Shown here piece after piece: positions 46,568 to 57,952 of a stretch of 64,000 bases of DNA (positions are counted from its first letter, which is position 1; every line of letters begins with the position of its first letter). The translations under genes and the position numbers were made by a program. Under the pieces are notes generated by a model. That model did not search any database. It saw only the letters and a program-made list of their open reading frames with translations, and was not told the DNA's origin. Origin of the DNA: Erythrocercus mccallii. Lineage: Eukaryota > Chordata > Aves > Passeriformes > Dicruridae. The DNA is taken from the NCBI GenBank assembly GCA_013397435.1, contig VZRG01000357.1, positions 387,793-451,792 of the forward strand, read 5' to 3'.

Positions 46568-46950
46568 AAAGTTGGTAGGGAGACTGGAGCACCTTCCCTC
46601 TGAAGACAGGCTGAGAACATTGGGGCTGTTCTGCCTGGAGAAGAGAAGGCTCCAAGGAGCTCCAAGGTTCTATAAGGAGACCTTATAGAACCTTCATAAA
46701 GGAGCTACAAGAGAGCTGAAGAGGGACTTTTTACAAGGGCATGGAGTGATAGGACAAGCGGAATGACTTCACACTGAAGAAGAGTACATTTATATTGGAT
46801 ATTAGAAAGAAATTTTTTCCTGTGAGTGTGGTGAGGAACCGGAATGGGGTGCCCAGAGAAGCTGTGGATGCCCCATTCTAGAAGTGTTGAAGGCCAGATT
46901 GGATGGGACTTTGAGCAGCCTGGGATAGTGGAAGGTGTCCCTGCCCATGG
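46568..46950 (+). mobile_element. CR1 LINE fragment, sense, with an internal palindrome
   Basis: Recognisable CR1 blocks run in sense order: GACTGGAGCACCTTCCCTCT, ACAGGCTGAGAACATTGGGG, CTGGAGAAGAGAAGGCTCCA, GGTGCCCAGAGAAGCTGTGG, ATGCCCCATTCTAGAAGTGT and GGAAGGTGTCCCTGCCCATG. It is truncated at the 5' side and stops before the usual ATTCTATGATTCTATGA terminus. A 14-bp-arm palindrome (46664-46694) interrupts the GGAGACCTTATAG region. No intact protein is encoded. Confidence 0.9.
46664..46694. repeat. Perfect palindrome, 14-bp arms and 3-nt centre, inside CR1
   Basis: AAGGTTCTATAAGG (46664-46677), AGA, CCTTATAGAACCTT (46681-46694). The right arm corresponds to normal CR1 sequence and the left arm appears to be an inserted inverted copy of it, next to a short GCTCCAAGG direct repeat. 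This pattern fits a replication template switch. Confidence 0.95.
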
Positions 46951-47151
46951 TAGCAACATTTGTGTCCTCCCAGGCCTCCAGTGAGAAGGTCCCTGTAGAA
47001 ACAGGTTATTTCATGGACTGGGGTCAGGAGGTGGGCTGTGCTGTTCTCTTTAGGGCATATGTGATTACTGGGAAAAGGAAATAAAGAGGCATGTGTGGGC
47101 ACACTTAGCAAGTGAGAATTAAGGTGACGGCCGAACCAGACACAGATAATA

Positions 47152-47176
47152 CATTTTATGGGCTTCTCATAAAATG
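47152..47176. repeat. Inverted repeat, 9-bp arms and 7-nt loop
   Basis: CATTTTATG (47152-47160) and CATAAAATG (47168-47176) are perfect complements around GGCTTCT. This is a small AT-rich hairpin of unknown meaning, and chance is possible at this length. Confidence 0.9.
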
Positions 47177-48848
47177 CCTGAAAGGGGGAAGAGATATTTA
47201 CCTAATTGAATTTGACTTTGCTATGGATAACTTGGATCTAAAGTGCAGTATTTTCTGTTGTAGACTGAACAACAGGTTTCTCCTTTTCCTCAAGAGACTT
47301 TTAAGTTGTGTGTTGAAGAAGAGTGCAGCTTGCTCCTGAACACCCAGAAAACAGAGCGTTTGTTGCTTGTCATTCTTGTTAAGTCTCAAAGGAGAGTTTC
47401 TCTGCCATCATGAATGTTACAGTGCAGAGTTCCTATCTGTAGGATGTTGATGTTACAGAGAGTATCTTGGAGCCCAGTTTCTTGATACAGCTGTGACACC
47501 ACAAAGTGCTTTACAAAGAGAAAGAGTCAGATTTCATATAAAAATGCAGTCTCTTAACTTGGGAGGCAAGCTTGCAGAATTGTACAGTTTAATATCATCC
47601 CTCTGTTGAAAAGTTGGACCACTTGGAATAGGCCTTTAGTGCAGAGGTTTAGCCCTTGGGTCAGGAGTGTTTGGGGTGGGAGGGAGTGGGGGTTGTCTTT
47701 AAGACTTACCAGGAGCTTCAGGCATGACACAAGATGGATTTCACTTGTCAGTAGTTTTAAGCCTCAAGGAACATGAACTAGAAAGGCCAGATGCGGCACA
47801 AGAAGGGAAGTTCTAGTTGTGCAAGTTTCTGATACCCAGTGCTGGCTTTCTATGCCATAGCTGGTGTCCAGCTGCAAAGTGCTTCTCCATGAGCTTTGGG
47901 CCATCACAAGTTTTGTATCACTGGTATTTCCCAACAGGTGCTTTTTCTCTTGGTCTTTCTCTGCATGTCCAGTCTTTGCTAAAATTCCCTGTGCAAAAAC
48001 CTCTCAGACTGGAAGCTGAAAAGCGAACCAGGAAACTTTGCTTAAAACATTGTTTATCTATGTTATGTGTCTTGCAGATGACACATAAAAATGGAGGTAT
48101 TTCTGAGAGTATTAGACATGTCCATTCCAGAACCTTGATTTTGCTGTGGGTGTGACATACAGTTTTATTTTTTTTCATAATGAGCGGTTGGGTGGTTTAA
48201 CTAAAAACCAAGTGATTCCAGACTGATTCAGCATGATTCAAGCTGTGCTTTTGTTACTCCCAGTGAAACATCATGCAGCATGGGTATGACTGGGACTCTG
48301 GCCAGTCCTTCTCCATGCCTTAGTTCTTCTTTCAGGTGGACGAGGAGATACTTCAGTTAAGGATTGTGTTAGTACGTGGGATTAAATGGAATTAGCTGCT
48401 TTTTCTGCAAGACATTTTCTTCTTACTGTTCTGACTTTTTATATACCATTAAGCACAGAAGATAATCATCACATCATGGCTCACTGAAGCACTGTACCAG
48501 CGTCCTTTTATCACAGGAAGGAATTATTTCTGCATTTTATTTATTTATTGCTTAGTCTGGATGCTCTTGCTTATGTTAAATTCGGCCTATACAAAAGTTT
48601 TAGGCTGGGAAAAATAACCCTTAAATGACTGACCAGCATCAGAAGTGTCTTTTATCTGATGTGAACTGGGAATGATTTGGCTCTTTCATCACTTCTGTAG
48701 TCTGATGTAGCTTATTGCTGTGTGTACTTTGAGTCAAAACGAGCCCATTAATATGTCTTAAACCAGTTGTTAATGATGAGTTGTCTATTGATAGAGTGCC
48801 ATTTTCTAGCCTAGTGGGAGAGCAGTTTTCTTAACTACTGCTATTCTT

Positions 48849-48877
48849 AAAAAAAAAAAAAAATTAAAAAAAAAAAA
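48849..48877. repeat. A-rich run (A15-TT-A12)
   Basis: Fifteen and then twelve adenines separated by TT. It could be a homopolymer expansion or the tail of an old retrocopy, but no source sequence was recognised upstream. Confidence 0.95.
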
Positions 48878-50406
48878 GGAACCTTTTAAAGGTCCTGGAA
48901 GGCCTGGAAAGAAAAAAAAGGTCTCCAGGTGTTTCTCATTGGCATGTGACAGATTGAAAACAGATCTTCAACTATTCAGAAACAGTGCTTGGTCATGTCA
49001 CTTGGTTGTGGGATATTTGGCAAGTGATTAGGCTTCCTATTCCCAGGTCCCCAGTCTGTCAGCCAGCTGTATCAAAAGCATTTGGAACACCAGTCAAAGA
49101 GAAATAGCTCATTATTAGGGGTTTGCTTTTTAATATGTGTTCCTGATAATTGTAGTGAAAAAACACTGGTATATTATAGATGAAAGTCACTGTTGTTCTG
49201 TGTGGTTGTTGCTTTACATTTCTTTATCTTTGTGACATGGGGATCACAGCTGTCTTTGTAGATGTCTGTCTGTTTTACTACAGTCAGTTGCAGTATCAGT
49301 AAAACACAAGTTTATCTATGAAAACCTCTATAGCTCATGAATTGTCATTCCTCTTGTCCTGAAAGTAAAGATGAATTTAATAACTGAAAGGATGTTTTCC
49401 TCCTCCAACTACTGTGATACTTCAAAAGTACTAATTTCTAGAAATATTGACTTAAACTGGTAACAGATGAGGGGTCTCTTACAAGAAATCAATCACAGTA
49501 CAATTTTGGACTAGAAGATTTAAGTCTTCATCGTGCTACAGAGAATACAGAGTTGTAATGCATCTCAGAAAAGCTTACAATGTTTTGCTTCCCTGTGTTA
49601 TTTTTACACAAATCAACCAGAGTTTATGTATTCCCTTTAAGTGCCTTATCCGGCATGCGCATCCCTTTGCTATTGGACGATTTTGAATTAGCTTTACAAA
49701 GATTACATGGATAGACACAGCATTGTGGTAGTTAATAGAAACCTGTGCAGTGAGGTCTGTGGGCTGCAAGATCACTAACAGTGCCAATGACAGTGAAGTA
49801 TGGCCTTATCGAAAGGAGAATTCATAAGAGGCTGCCCTGGGACACTGCACCACTGTCCTTCTGTGTATCCTGACAATGTTATCTGTCCTCTCAGTACGGA
49901 GTATCAAATGTCTGTCACGAGTACAGAAATTAATTTAATGTCACCTGAAGACATGCAATTAATCTTTTAGAGGTTTTCATAATACCTTTACAGAAAGAGT
50001 TGCCAGTTTGGCGGATTTGGATTTTGGGGTTTAGCAGAAGATAAGGAAAATTAATTTTTCATCAGGGTTAATACAAGCTAGCAGGGCCACAAAGGCTGAG
50101 AAAAATGGTTTGGGAATTTGTCAAGTGTTGTCACTCTAGAATAATGCTGCTTAACGTCTGATAGGTGTAATCAAGAGTTGAGATTTCTATAGAGGGGGAT
50201 TAATCAATTTGCTCACTACAGAATGCAAGTTGGTGATACCATTCCTTCATGGGGTTTAAGAATGAAAATAAGATTTGATCTGTCAAATTGCAAGCAGCTC
50301 TGACAGTATCAAAAGGCATTTTTATCAGTACATTTTAAAGCATTTGTTACAAATAAATTTGTCCTGCTAATGTTGGTGGCAAATAAACTTCATCTTCATC
50401 ATAAAA

Positions 50407-50427
50407 CTGTCATAATGATTATGACAG
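50407..50427. promoter_or_regulatory. Palindromic TAAT-G-ATTA site, candidate homeodomain dimer element
   Basis: CTGTCATAAT (50407-50416), a single G, then ATTATGACAG (50418-50427): perfect 10-bp arms around one base, with a TAATGATTA core. Paired-type homeodomains dimerise on related palindromes with two or three spacer bases, so the one-base spacing is not the classical P2/P3 form. Function is inferred only; the surrounding sequence is rich in similar motifs. Confidence 0.35.
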
Positions 50428-52234
50428 AGAGCTCCAGCTTGCTAAATTCAAGCAGTTCTTCATAAAATGCTGCTTTTAGACTTTGTGATCTCATGTTTGA
50501 CAGAATTCTTTCTATGTTGCTCAAAACACTGACTATATCTGTATAGTGAGAGGCTGATGAAAAACAGCCTTGATAGGTATCAGTGAATTGGTTCTAAAAG
50601 TCATGGCCATTGAATGGCATCAGTTCTCTTTGTTAGTCTAGTTTCAGGTGAAACTGCAGATTCTTCCAGAGCGGAGGTTTGAAAAACTTCCCCATGTAAA
50701 TCAAATCCTTTTACCTCAATCTTTTGAGCTTTGTTTATATACGCCCAGTATTTGAAATTAACTTGCTTTGGCACTGCTCACAATCTTTCAGTACTTGGAT
50801 TTGAAAGATACTTTTTATACTTACCCCTGAACAGAACTCCTGCAACTTAAAAAAAGGCATTTTCATTACTCCAGCTTTAATTGAATAATAGAAAAGTTTC
50901 TTTTAAGAGAACTCTTAAACTCTGGCCAGATCTTAGGAGGGCAGACCCTTTGTAAAACTTCGAAATTTGGAGCTTGAAACTCATGATGATGTACAATCTA
51001 GAAATGAAGGAGTAGACAATAAGAGGAAAACATTCTTCCTTCATTGATTTGCAGACAAAAAATAGAAATTAATTTTCTGCACAGGAGCAAATTCGAAGTA
51101 TAAGATCAGAGCTTGTATCAGTCAGTCCCAGGTCTCTGTGGTCAACTAGGGCATTCTACCTGGGGTCAGCATTTTGTACATCAGATTATGTGAGACAGGC
51201 CATGATGATGAGTAGATGCATCTCTGAAAAATTTAGTGCAGCCCTGTACATTGTAAAATACTCCAGGAAAGAAAATGTATTGTGACATGAGAAGGCTTAA
51301 AATTTTTATACCTTCCTCTGCTGCTGCGTGTTTAAAACTGGGGAGGGCAGCGATGTCAGCTGATCAAAAATAACAATACAGAAATTGTCTTTAGGAAAAA
51401 CAAAAGTTCATTTAAGATGAGCTAGACCTGAGACATTTTAAATAGAAGAGATGTTAACAATTTAGCTTTTGTGATTTAGATGTCATTTGGGGTAGCTACT
51501 GCAGTGCAGTTTCAGTGGACCTACTTGCTTGCCTGTAATTTGCTGTCTGTTTTGGTACCAGTTTGTTGTACAGCTCATGAGGGATCATCAGGAGTCAGCA
51601 TACGTACAGTCATCTTAACAACTGTGTCCTTTCCTCCAAAATGTCAGTGTTCTCCTGTGAGCATGTGACCTGTCAATAATGTTCTGAGGTTTTGTAGCTT
51701 TAAGTCCAGAAGTTAAAAAGCACTTTTCAGGTGTTTTGCTTGACTTGGTTCTTGTTGTACCTGGAAAAGCCACTTGTTGTCTTACATAGAAGTTTAAAGA
51801 ATGACTGTGGTAGCGAGAGTAATAATTTGCCACTACATGGTACTACATTGTTCATTTTGGCTTGGACAGTGTTTGTCCTTGCACTGTCGTGTCTTTTACC
51901 AGTGAAAAAGGAATTGCTGCTAAAATGTGTCTTCTTTGTCATTTTGCTTGTTGGCCCATGTCAGTTAGCAGTCATGTTTGGTTTTTAAGAAAACCACCAA
52001 GTTTTATCTTCAGTTGGAGCCAGGCAGCCTGGAACAGGAACTAATGTCTTGCTGGCTTGCTTAGCTCTATTAGTCCTGGAACACCAATGTCACTGACTCA
52101 GGGACCTCTCTTGAGAAGCAGCGCTGCAATTCTGTCTCTGCTTCCCCTCTTTGAGTCATCTCAAAACCAGTAAATGTGCAGAGCAGTAATGTAAAAGGAG
52201 GAGTTGATCTAGTTGCCTTTGCTTTCCTTTTTGC

Positions 52235-52255
52235 GGAACAAGCAAAGCTTGTTCC
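52235..52255. repeat. Inverted repeat, 9-bp arms and AAA loop
   Basis: GGAACAAGC (52235-52243) and GCTTGTTCC (52247-52255) pair exactly around AAA. This is a compact hairpin in the intron with no evident role. Confidence 0.9.
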
Positions 52256-53880
52256 ATCCCCTTTCTGTATTGTTTTGTGTAGGTTTTCTTATTTCTGAAA
52301 TGGATCAATTCATTTAAAAAGTCCAGAGCTTTCCACCTTTTCAGATTCATGCAGAAATCATGGTAGCAGCGAAGACCAGTGGTGGTATTTGAGACCCCAG
52401 CAGGGAACAAATCCCATCAGGTTTTTCATCAGTGCAAACCAGTGTTGTGTGCTAATGCCTTTGACTCCGTTACAGTTCTGTGTTCAGTTTATAGAGTTTT
52501 ATTTGGTGATAATTGAGCTTGGTAGTTAAATATTCGGTGGTTGTTGGCCATCCTAGACTTTTATGTGAAATTATTGTTTGCTTTTGAAGTTTCAGTAATG
52601 AGCATGTTGAATGTGTTTTGTACCTGAGGGCTTTGCTCTCAGATGCTCTTCCAATGTGCTGGGATAATTTTTTGGTTTGGAAAGAAACGGTTGCAAATAT
52701 TTATGGTTCTCACAGCAGGCATTTAGCAGAGATTAGATTTTAATTCCCAGTTATTGCATTTAAATTCCTCCTAGAATTTTTTTGTTCCTTTTAGTTTCAT
52801 CATCTTCCAGCTGCTGTAGGGTTGAATAAAAGAAATTATCTGATCAAGGTGTAGAGCTTAGGGTGATGCTGATATCAGAACTAATACTAAAACGAGGAGG
52901 ATTTAATGCTAGTAAGGTTTTGTGCGTATGTTTGGGTTTTTCAGGAGTGCTCTTGCTTTTGTATTTTTGAATACAAATTGAAGAGAAACTGAAGGGAAAG
53001 CTTTATAATTTCTCAGTAATTGCTGCTCTCAAAGCTTTATATATAAAACTTCCTGTGAAGACTTGGTGCCATTCAGAGAAAAAAAGCTGTTTGTGATTAA
53101 AGGTGGAAAAGACAGATGCAGATTTCTGTGCTTGCTTGTTTTGGATGATGTGGACAAATGCCATGGTGAGCTTTAGGATTTTCCCTATGACAAACTGTGC
53201 TTTTGAGTTTAGTGCAAGGAAGTTTGAAGCTCAATTGTCTGGCATTTAAGTACTTGAGTTCTTGAGAAGTTGTAGCCTGCATATACTTTATAATGCAGAG
53301 GCCTTGATTTAGAGGTGTAAACTGTGAACTACTGAACTTGCAAACATGAGACTGGCCTACATACCACAGACTATTTCTTACCAAATCTTAGCTGAGCCTT
53401 AGTAACCAGTCCTCACTAGATGTTTCTTCCACTTTTCTTTAATGTAGAGGGGTACTAATTTGTATTCTCTGTGAAAATCTTGCTATTAAACCACAGGTCT
53501 GTTCCTTTTGCATCCTTGTGTATTTGTCTACTTATCTACAAGAAATGTGCCAGTTAGCATGAAACCCTCTGGTTTGTGATGTGTTACAGATGCAGAAGGA
53601 GTTTTGGCTTTGGTGAATATTTAAGGGAAGGTGAAAAGGGAACCCTGTGTAAATAAAGGTGCTTTCATAATATTTCCTTAGACATTCCTTCTATTTGAGA
53701 GCTTTTGTGGGGTTAGCAGAGGCTGGTTATAGAGTTAGTCAAAGCCTTCCCCCTGCAGATAAAATGTTTGTTAGTATTTGAGATCTAAAGTTGAAGTCCT
53801 GTCAGGGTACAGATAACCGCTGTTGAAATTATGCAATAATACGATGCATGTCATAGATGCAAAAGTACCTGATCTTTTGT

Positions 53881-53900
53881 CAGACTCTTCCAGACTCTTC
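53881..53900. repeat. 10-bp tandem duplication
   Basis: CAGACTCTTC is repeated twice head to tail, followed by TTCTTGCTTC. It is a minor slippage repeat. Confidence 0.9.
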
Positions 53901-54770
53901 TTCTTGCTTCATGGAATTTTCAGTGGTTGATCTACTCTGGCCAGGCAGACACAAATTCAAGAATCACCTGTTTGTAGAAAAAAACCCCAAACTGTTTAGG
54001 TAGAGGCAGTGGAAGGGAATAATTTCTCTCTCAGTGCTTCAGGCTCATGGTTTTACTGTGCCTGATTGCACCAAGAGATGTAATGGCAAGAGTTATCTTG
54101 GATGAGAGAGACACTGAGATGGTGTTTCACTGTGTTTATGATTACAAATATATATTATAAGAGCTTTGTAAGGCAAACAAAAAAGTACCTTGAGGGACTG
54201 TTCCAAGTACAGTGTCCGAGGAAAGGGGACCGCTTAAAAAGCTGCTGGTATAGAAGTTGGCAGAACGAGTATGCACTTCAAAATAAATATCAGCTTTTAA
54301 CTAAAGGGAGGTTGGAGGTTTAAAGATGAACAGAGCATTTGCCTGATTCTTCCAATCTCCACAGTTCTTTGCTCCTCCTTCTGCAATGTGTATGTCTCTC
54401 TTTATATTAAAAAAAGAAACAAAAAAACAACACACAGTGTAGTTCACATGTAACCTGGAAGAACGAATAATTTGGAAAGAGAAGTGAAAACATCCTGTTG
54501 CTTTGCATATGAAAAGACGTGGTTATTGACCATTGTAATTATAATAAAGCCCGAACAAAGTAAGCTGTTCTTCAGGTAGCAAGGATTTGTTTTAGGCTGA
54601 AGTGCAATTTCCAGGCTGAGCCTTTGCACGCGCCTGCCACAGCCACCAGTTTGCTTCAGCAGGCAGAGCCCTGGACACTCTGTGAACGAGCTGGCAGGTG
54701 GCAGGAGTCTGCTCAGGGTGAGGGCGTGCAGTGCCCGGACACTGAGCCGCTGTTGTGTTGTTGATTTCAG

Positions 54771-54974
54771 CAGGGGGGAGAGGATGCTGGCTTTTTTCAC
54801 CCAGAGAGCCAACTCCAGCGACCTCAACAACCCCCGGAGCCGAAACAGCAGCCAGTGCGGAAGGTCACATTGACAAAGGGAATGCAGCAGCACCAACAGC
54901 AGCAGCAGGCACAGATCCATTCACCAGCTCCTCAAGGAGTCAAAAACATCCAGGGAATCCATCAGCCTAAAAAG
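54771..54974 (+). CDS. RBM33: RBM33 exon j: Gln-rich basic segment with NAGNAG acceptor
   Basis: This exon of 204 nt encodes residues 804-871 in phase 0. If the first AG is used it begins QGGEDAGFFHPESQLQRPQQ; if the second AG is used, three bases later at 54774, the leading Gln is lost. It continues PPEPKQQPVRKVTLTKGMQQ with further glutamines, then IHSPAPQGVKNIQGIHQPKK. The FFHPE, RKVTLTKG and IQGIHQPKK phrases identify it as RBM33. The segment is disordered and basic and leads into the RG-rich stretch of the next exon. The donor is GTGATT, an off-consensus site. Confidence 0.92.
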
Positions 54975-56378
54975 GTGATTTTTAGACACATATTGCTGCT
55001 AGAAGTTTCACTGTCTAGCTGTGTTGCTCTATTAATAACCAGCATTCTGTTTGTCAGTTGCTAGTGCAGGGCTGCATGACCCAGGAGATGCATAATTGCA
55101 TATACAGCTTTTAATCTAGAGAGACTTGTTTGTACCCAGCACGGACTGGCAATGCCTGCAGGTTGCTTCATCTGCTGATGTTCTGGCCAGCTCAGCACTC
55201 CCTGGGGAAGTGCATGTGTCTCAAGACAGCTACTGGAGGAGATGGTAACCAGTGTACTTTCTGGCATTAAAACCAAGTGGTTTTTTGAAGTTGTGCTTAA
55301 GATTTTACTTTGGCTGTTTCCTGCATATGTAGGAACACACAGTAACTTTCAGGATGCTCTTTGCCGGATCCCCAAAACTGGTATCACTCAAAACAGTTGG
55401 TGATCTTGTAACTTGATTTTTGCACTGATCATGCACTGGTAGGAGTCAGGGAAGGGTCAGGGTGGCAGCGGTGTGTGCCTTCTCTGCATTTGCAAGCTGG
55501 CACACTCCTTGAAAGCAGCTGGAATTTCAGCTTTTAAGTTAGTTCTTGGTTTTGAACTGTTGGCCATGATCTTCCTGCTTCATATAAGGATAAAGTTCTG
55601 TTGCAGATGTTGTGAAGGGTATGAAAAGTTACTACCCATCATAAGCTTTCCAAGTAGGAATCAAGAAACTCTGTTGAATGTTGACTCAGTGTTAAATGTT
55701 AACTCTGTTTAATGTTTGTTACTTTGTTTTATTGTTATTTTTCCACTCTCTGACTGTTCAACATTTAATTTGCAAGAATTAAATCCATGCATTTCCCACT
55801 CCAGAGTACAGGGGAGAGGAACTTTGAAAAAAGTTACTTTATTTAGCCTTATGCAAATAAAACTCCATTCTGATAACAGACTAAGAGTTGGTAGCAGTAG
55901 AGATTGAAGGTGCTTGAAGCACTTTGCTGATCTTGTGAGTACATTAAATTTAACTACAGGTTAAAAATAGAAAAAGGAGAGGAATCACCTGTTGGGTTTT
56001 TTTATCCAGACTCAAAATGTGGAGCTGAACACATGCTGCTGATGTGATCAGTGTTGAAAACTAGGTTATGTATTTCTGTCTGAGATCCTCCACTGCTTGA
56101 CTAATCAATCTGTGCTAGAGCTGAGGCTTCTAGGATGAATGCAGTACATATAACTCAATGTATAACTTGCCACCCTGCTAAAAGAGGTTTATATAAGCAG
56201 TGGATGAATGTTAATAAGTGGCCTTTCAAATTGGCAAACAGCAACAAGCTGTTTTAAATCAACATGTACTTTAATCAAGTCTTCAAGTAAATAGCCAACT
56301 TTTATATCCTCTGTCAAGTGCAGTAAGCAGAGTCAGTGGGTAAGTAAATCAAAATACTGTTACTTTTGTTGTTGGCAG
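54975..56378 (+). other. RBM33: Intron between exons j and k
   Basis: Noncoding intron of 1.4 kb with donor GTGATT and acceptor TTGTTGGCAG. No repeat, RNA gene or extra exon was recognised. Confidence 0.8.
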
Positions 56379-56567
56379 GTCATTATGCACGGCAGAGGCA
56401 GAGGAGTAGCAGGCCAGATGGGCCGAGGACGCTTGATGCCAAATAAACAGAACCTGCGAGTGGTGGAGTGCAAACCTCAGCCCTGTATTGTGTCAGTTGA
56501 AGGGCTTTCTTCATCAACTACTGATGTCCAACTGAAAAACCTGCTGATGTCAGTGGGACCCATTCAG
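56379..56567 (+). CDS. RBM33: RBM33 exon k: Gly/Arg-rich stretch and first half of the RRM
   Basis: This exon of 189 nt encodes residues 872-934 in phase 0. It starts VIMHGRGRGVAGQMGRGRLM, an RG-rich basic patch, then PNKQNLRVVECKPQPC and the RRM's first strand CIVSVEGL, which is the RNP2-type motif, followed by SSSTTDVQLKNLLMSVGPIQ, matching RRM helix 1 and the loop before strand 2. The remaining RRM strands, including RNP1, and the stop codon must be in the next exon. I looked for that exon in 56568-64000 and did not find it. The donor is GTAGGT. RRMs bind single-stranded RNA on the beta sheet; no aromatic residue is visible at the usual RNP2 position, which suggests a noncanonical domain. 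Confidence 0.94.
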
Positions 56568-57909
56568 GTAGGTCAACCTTGGTTTATCATTTTTGTGCCA
56601 AAAGGCTTTCATTCCGGAAAGCTCAATTAATTCCCTGACACTAAATACAATGCGTGTTTATTGGTAATTTATGTTTGAAGGCACCCCCACCCACAGAAGC
56701 TACACCTGGTAGCAAAGACAAGCACGTGATGATATTGCAGCACAGGAGGCACAGTGGGATTTTTGCTAACCGTCACATTCCTGCTGCAAAATTCTCCTTC
56801 ATTTTGGAATTCCAGTGCTATCTCTGTTATTTTCTTAGGCAATACAAGCCTGTCCATTCTTTGAGGTTTTTAAAGCCAGATGGTCGTATCAAAGCAAATG
56901 TATTTTGGGTGTTGTCCTTGTTTATTGTTGACTTGCACCTACTCTCCTTTTTGACATGTACCTTTTCCTGTCACTGCAGTCTTGGGGTACAAGCACTTAA
57001 TGACCTAGTGGACATTTTGTATTGTGTAGCATCCTCTCCTTTTTCAGGTGAAAACACAGTCTTCTTTGGAGGATTTTATTGATCCTTGATTTTTTAGAAG
57101 GTTCTCTTTGGTAGGGGCCTGTGAGCAAGGTTATGACATGCACACACTGGTGTATCTGCTGTGCAGCTTCTGTTCACAAACTGCCTCCTGGAACTGATGT
57201 GTCAGTTAAATGACTTGAGGAAAGCAGGAGGTTTTCAAAGCAGTGAAAGGCTTAGGAGGCCCTGTCTGACTTACTGTTACTGCATTTAAAAATACCAGTC
57301 AATGAATAATGAAAAATACAGGTAAGAATTTATTTTTTTTTTGATAGGAACAACATTTTCAGACAAATACAGTGCATGAATTGGAGGTGTGCTGTGATAC
57401 TTCTTTATTAGTGGGATCATCTCTCTGTTGCAAAACACACTGCTCTCCCAGAGATGAACACTCTGCCTCACTTGTTCCTAATTTAGTAAATGGAATAATG
57501 CTGAATTATTTACGTCATCAATTCAGAGAGGTTTAATTTGTTTGGGAAAGCAAAACTACCTTCTCAAAATACTTTGTGCCTTCGTGTTCTGTAGTACTCT
57601 AGGAAATTATTCATACAATTCCAAAGCACATTTATTCAGTGTTTACTTGCTAAATCTTGCATGAGAATATTAGAAGGAGATTAATAGAAACCCTGCAAGG
57701 AAATCTCACAATTGAGAGAAGTTATTGAGAATGTGCTAAAAAATTTATTCAGTACTTGCTGTTTCATAGCAGACTCCAAACCCTGGTCACTCAGTTCAAT
57801 GTCATAGGCCAATTTAGAAGGATGTACTTATAGGAGAAAAAACAATGACTAATTTTCTAGTGGGATTTGATGCATATCTGTGCCCTCCAGAACTTGTATT
57901 CTTGCAGCA

Positions 57910-57952
57910 GGTACATCAAAGGTACATCCAAAGGTACATCAGCTGTACCTTT
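57910..57952. repeat. Triple GGTACATC repeat ending in a 9-bp hairpin
   Basis: GGTACATC starts at 57910, 57921 and 57933, separated by AAA or CAAA. The last copy forms AAAGGTACA (57930-57938) - TCAGC - TGTACCTTT (57944-57952), a perfect inverted repeat. This is a small structured repeat in the intron. Confidence 0.92.

Larger units (their letters stand above)
41511..54770 (+). other. RBM33: 13.3-kb intron between exons i and j
   Basis: Noncoding intron with donor GTAAGT and acceptor GTTGATTTCAG. It contains the G/T-only tract (44640-44748), an old CR1-like fragment (about 44990-45460), a younger CR1 copy with an internal palindrome (46568-46950), an A-rich run (48849-48877) and smaller inverted repeats at 47152-47176 and 52235-52255. 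Two stretches, about 42540-43320 and 49560-50480, are rich in homeodomain-type motifs and include a 10-bp-arm palindrome at 50407-50427. A splice-bounded 55-nt stretch at 44365-44419 was considered as an exon and rejected. Confidence 0.75.

Noticed and set aside
46167..46655. 162-codon open frame on the minus strand
   Set aside because: It overlaps the antisense of the CR1 fragment at one end and has no known domain; not a gene.
48849..48877. A-run as the tail of a processed retrocopy
   Set aside because: No upstream sequence resembling a known gene and no flanking duplication were seen.
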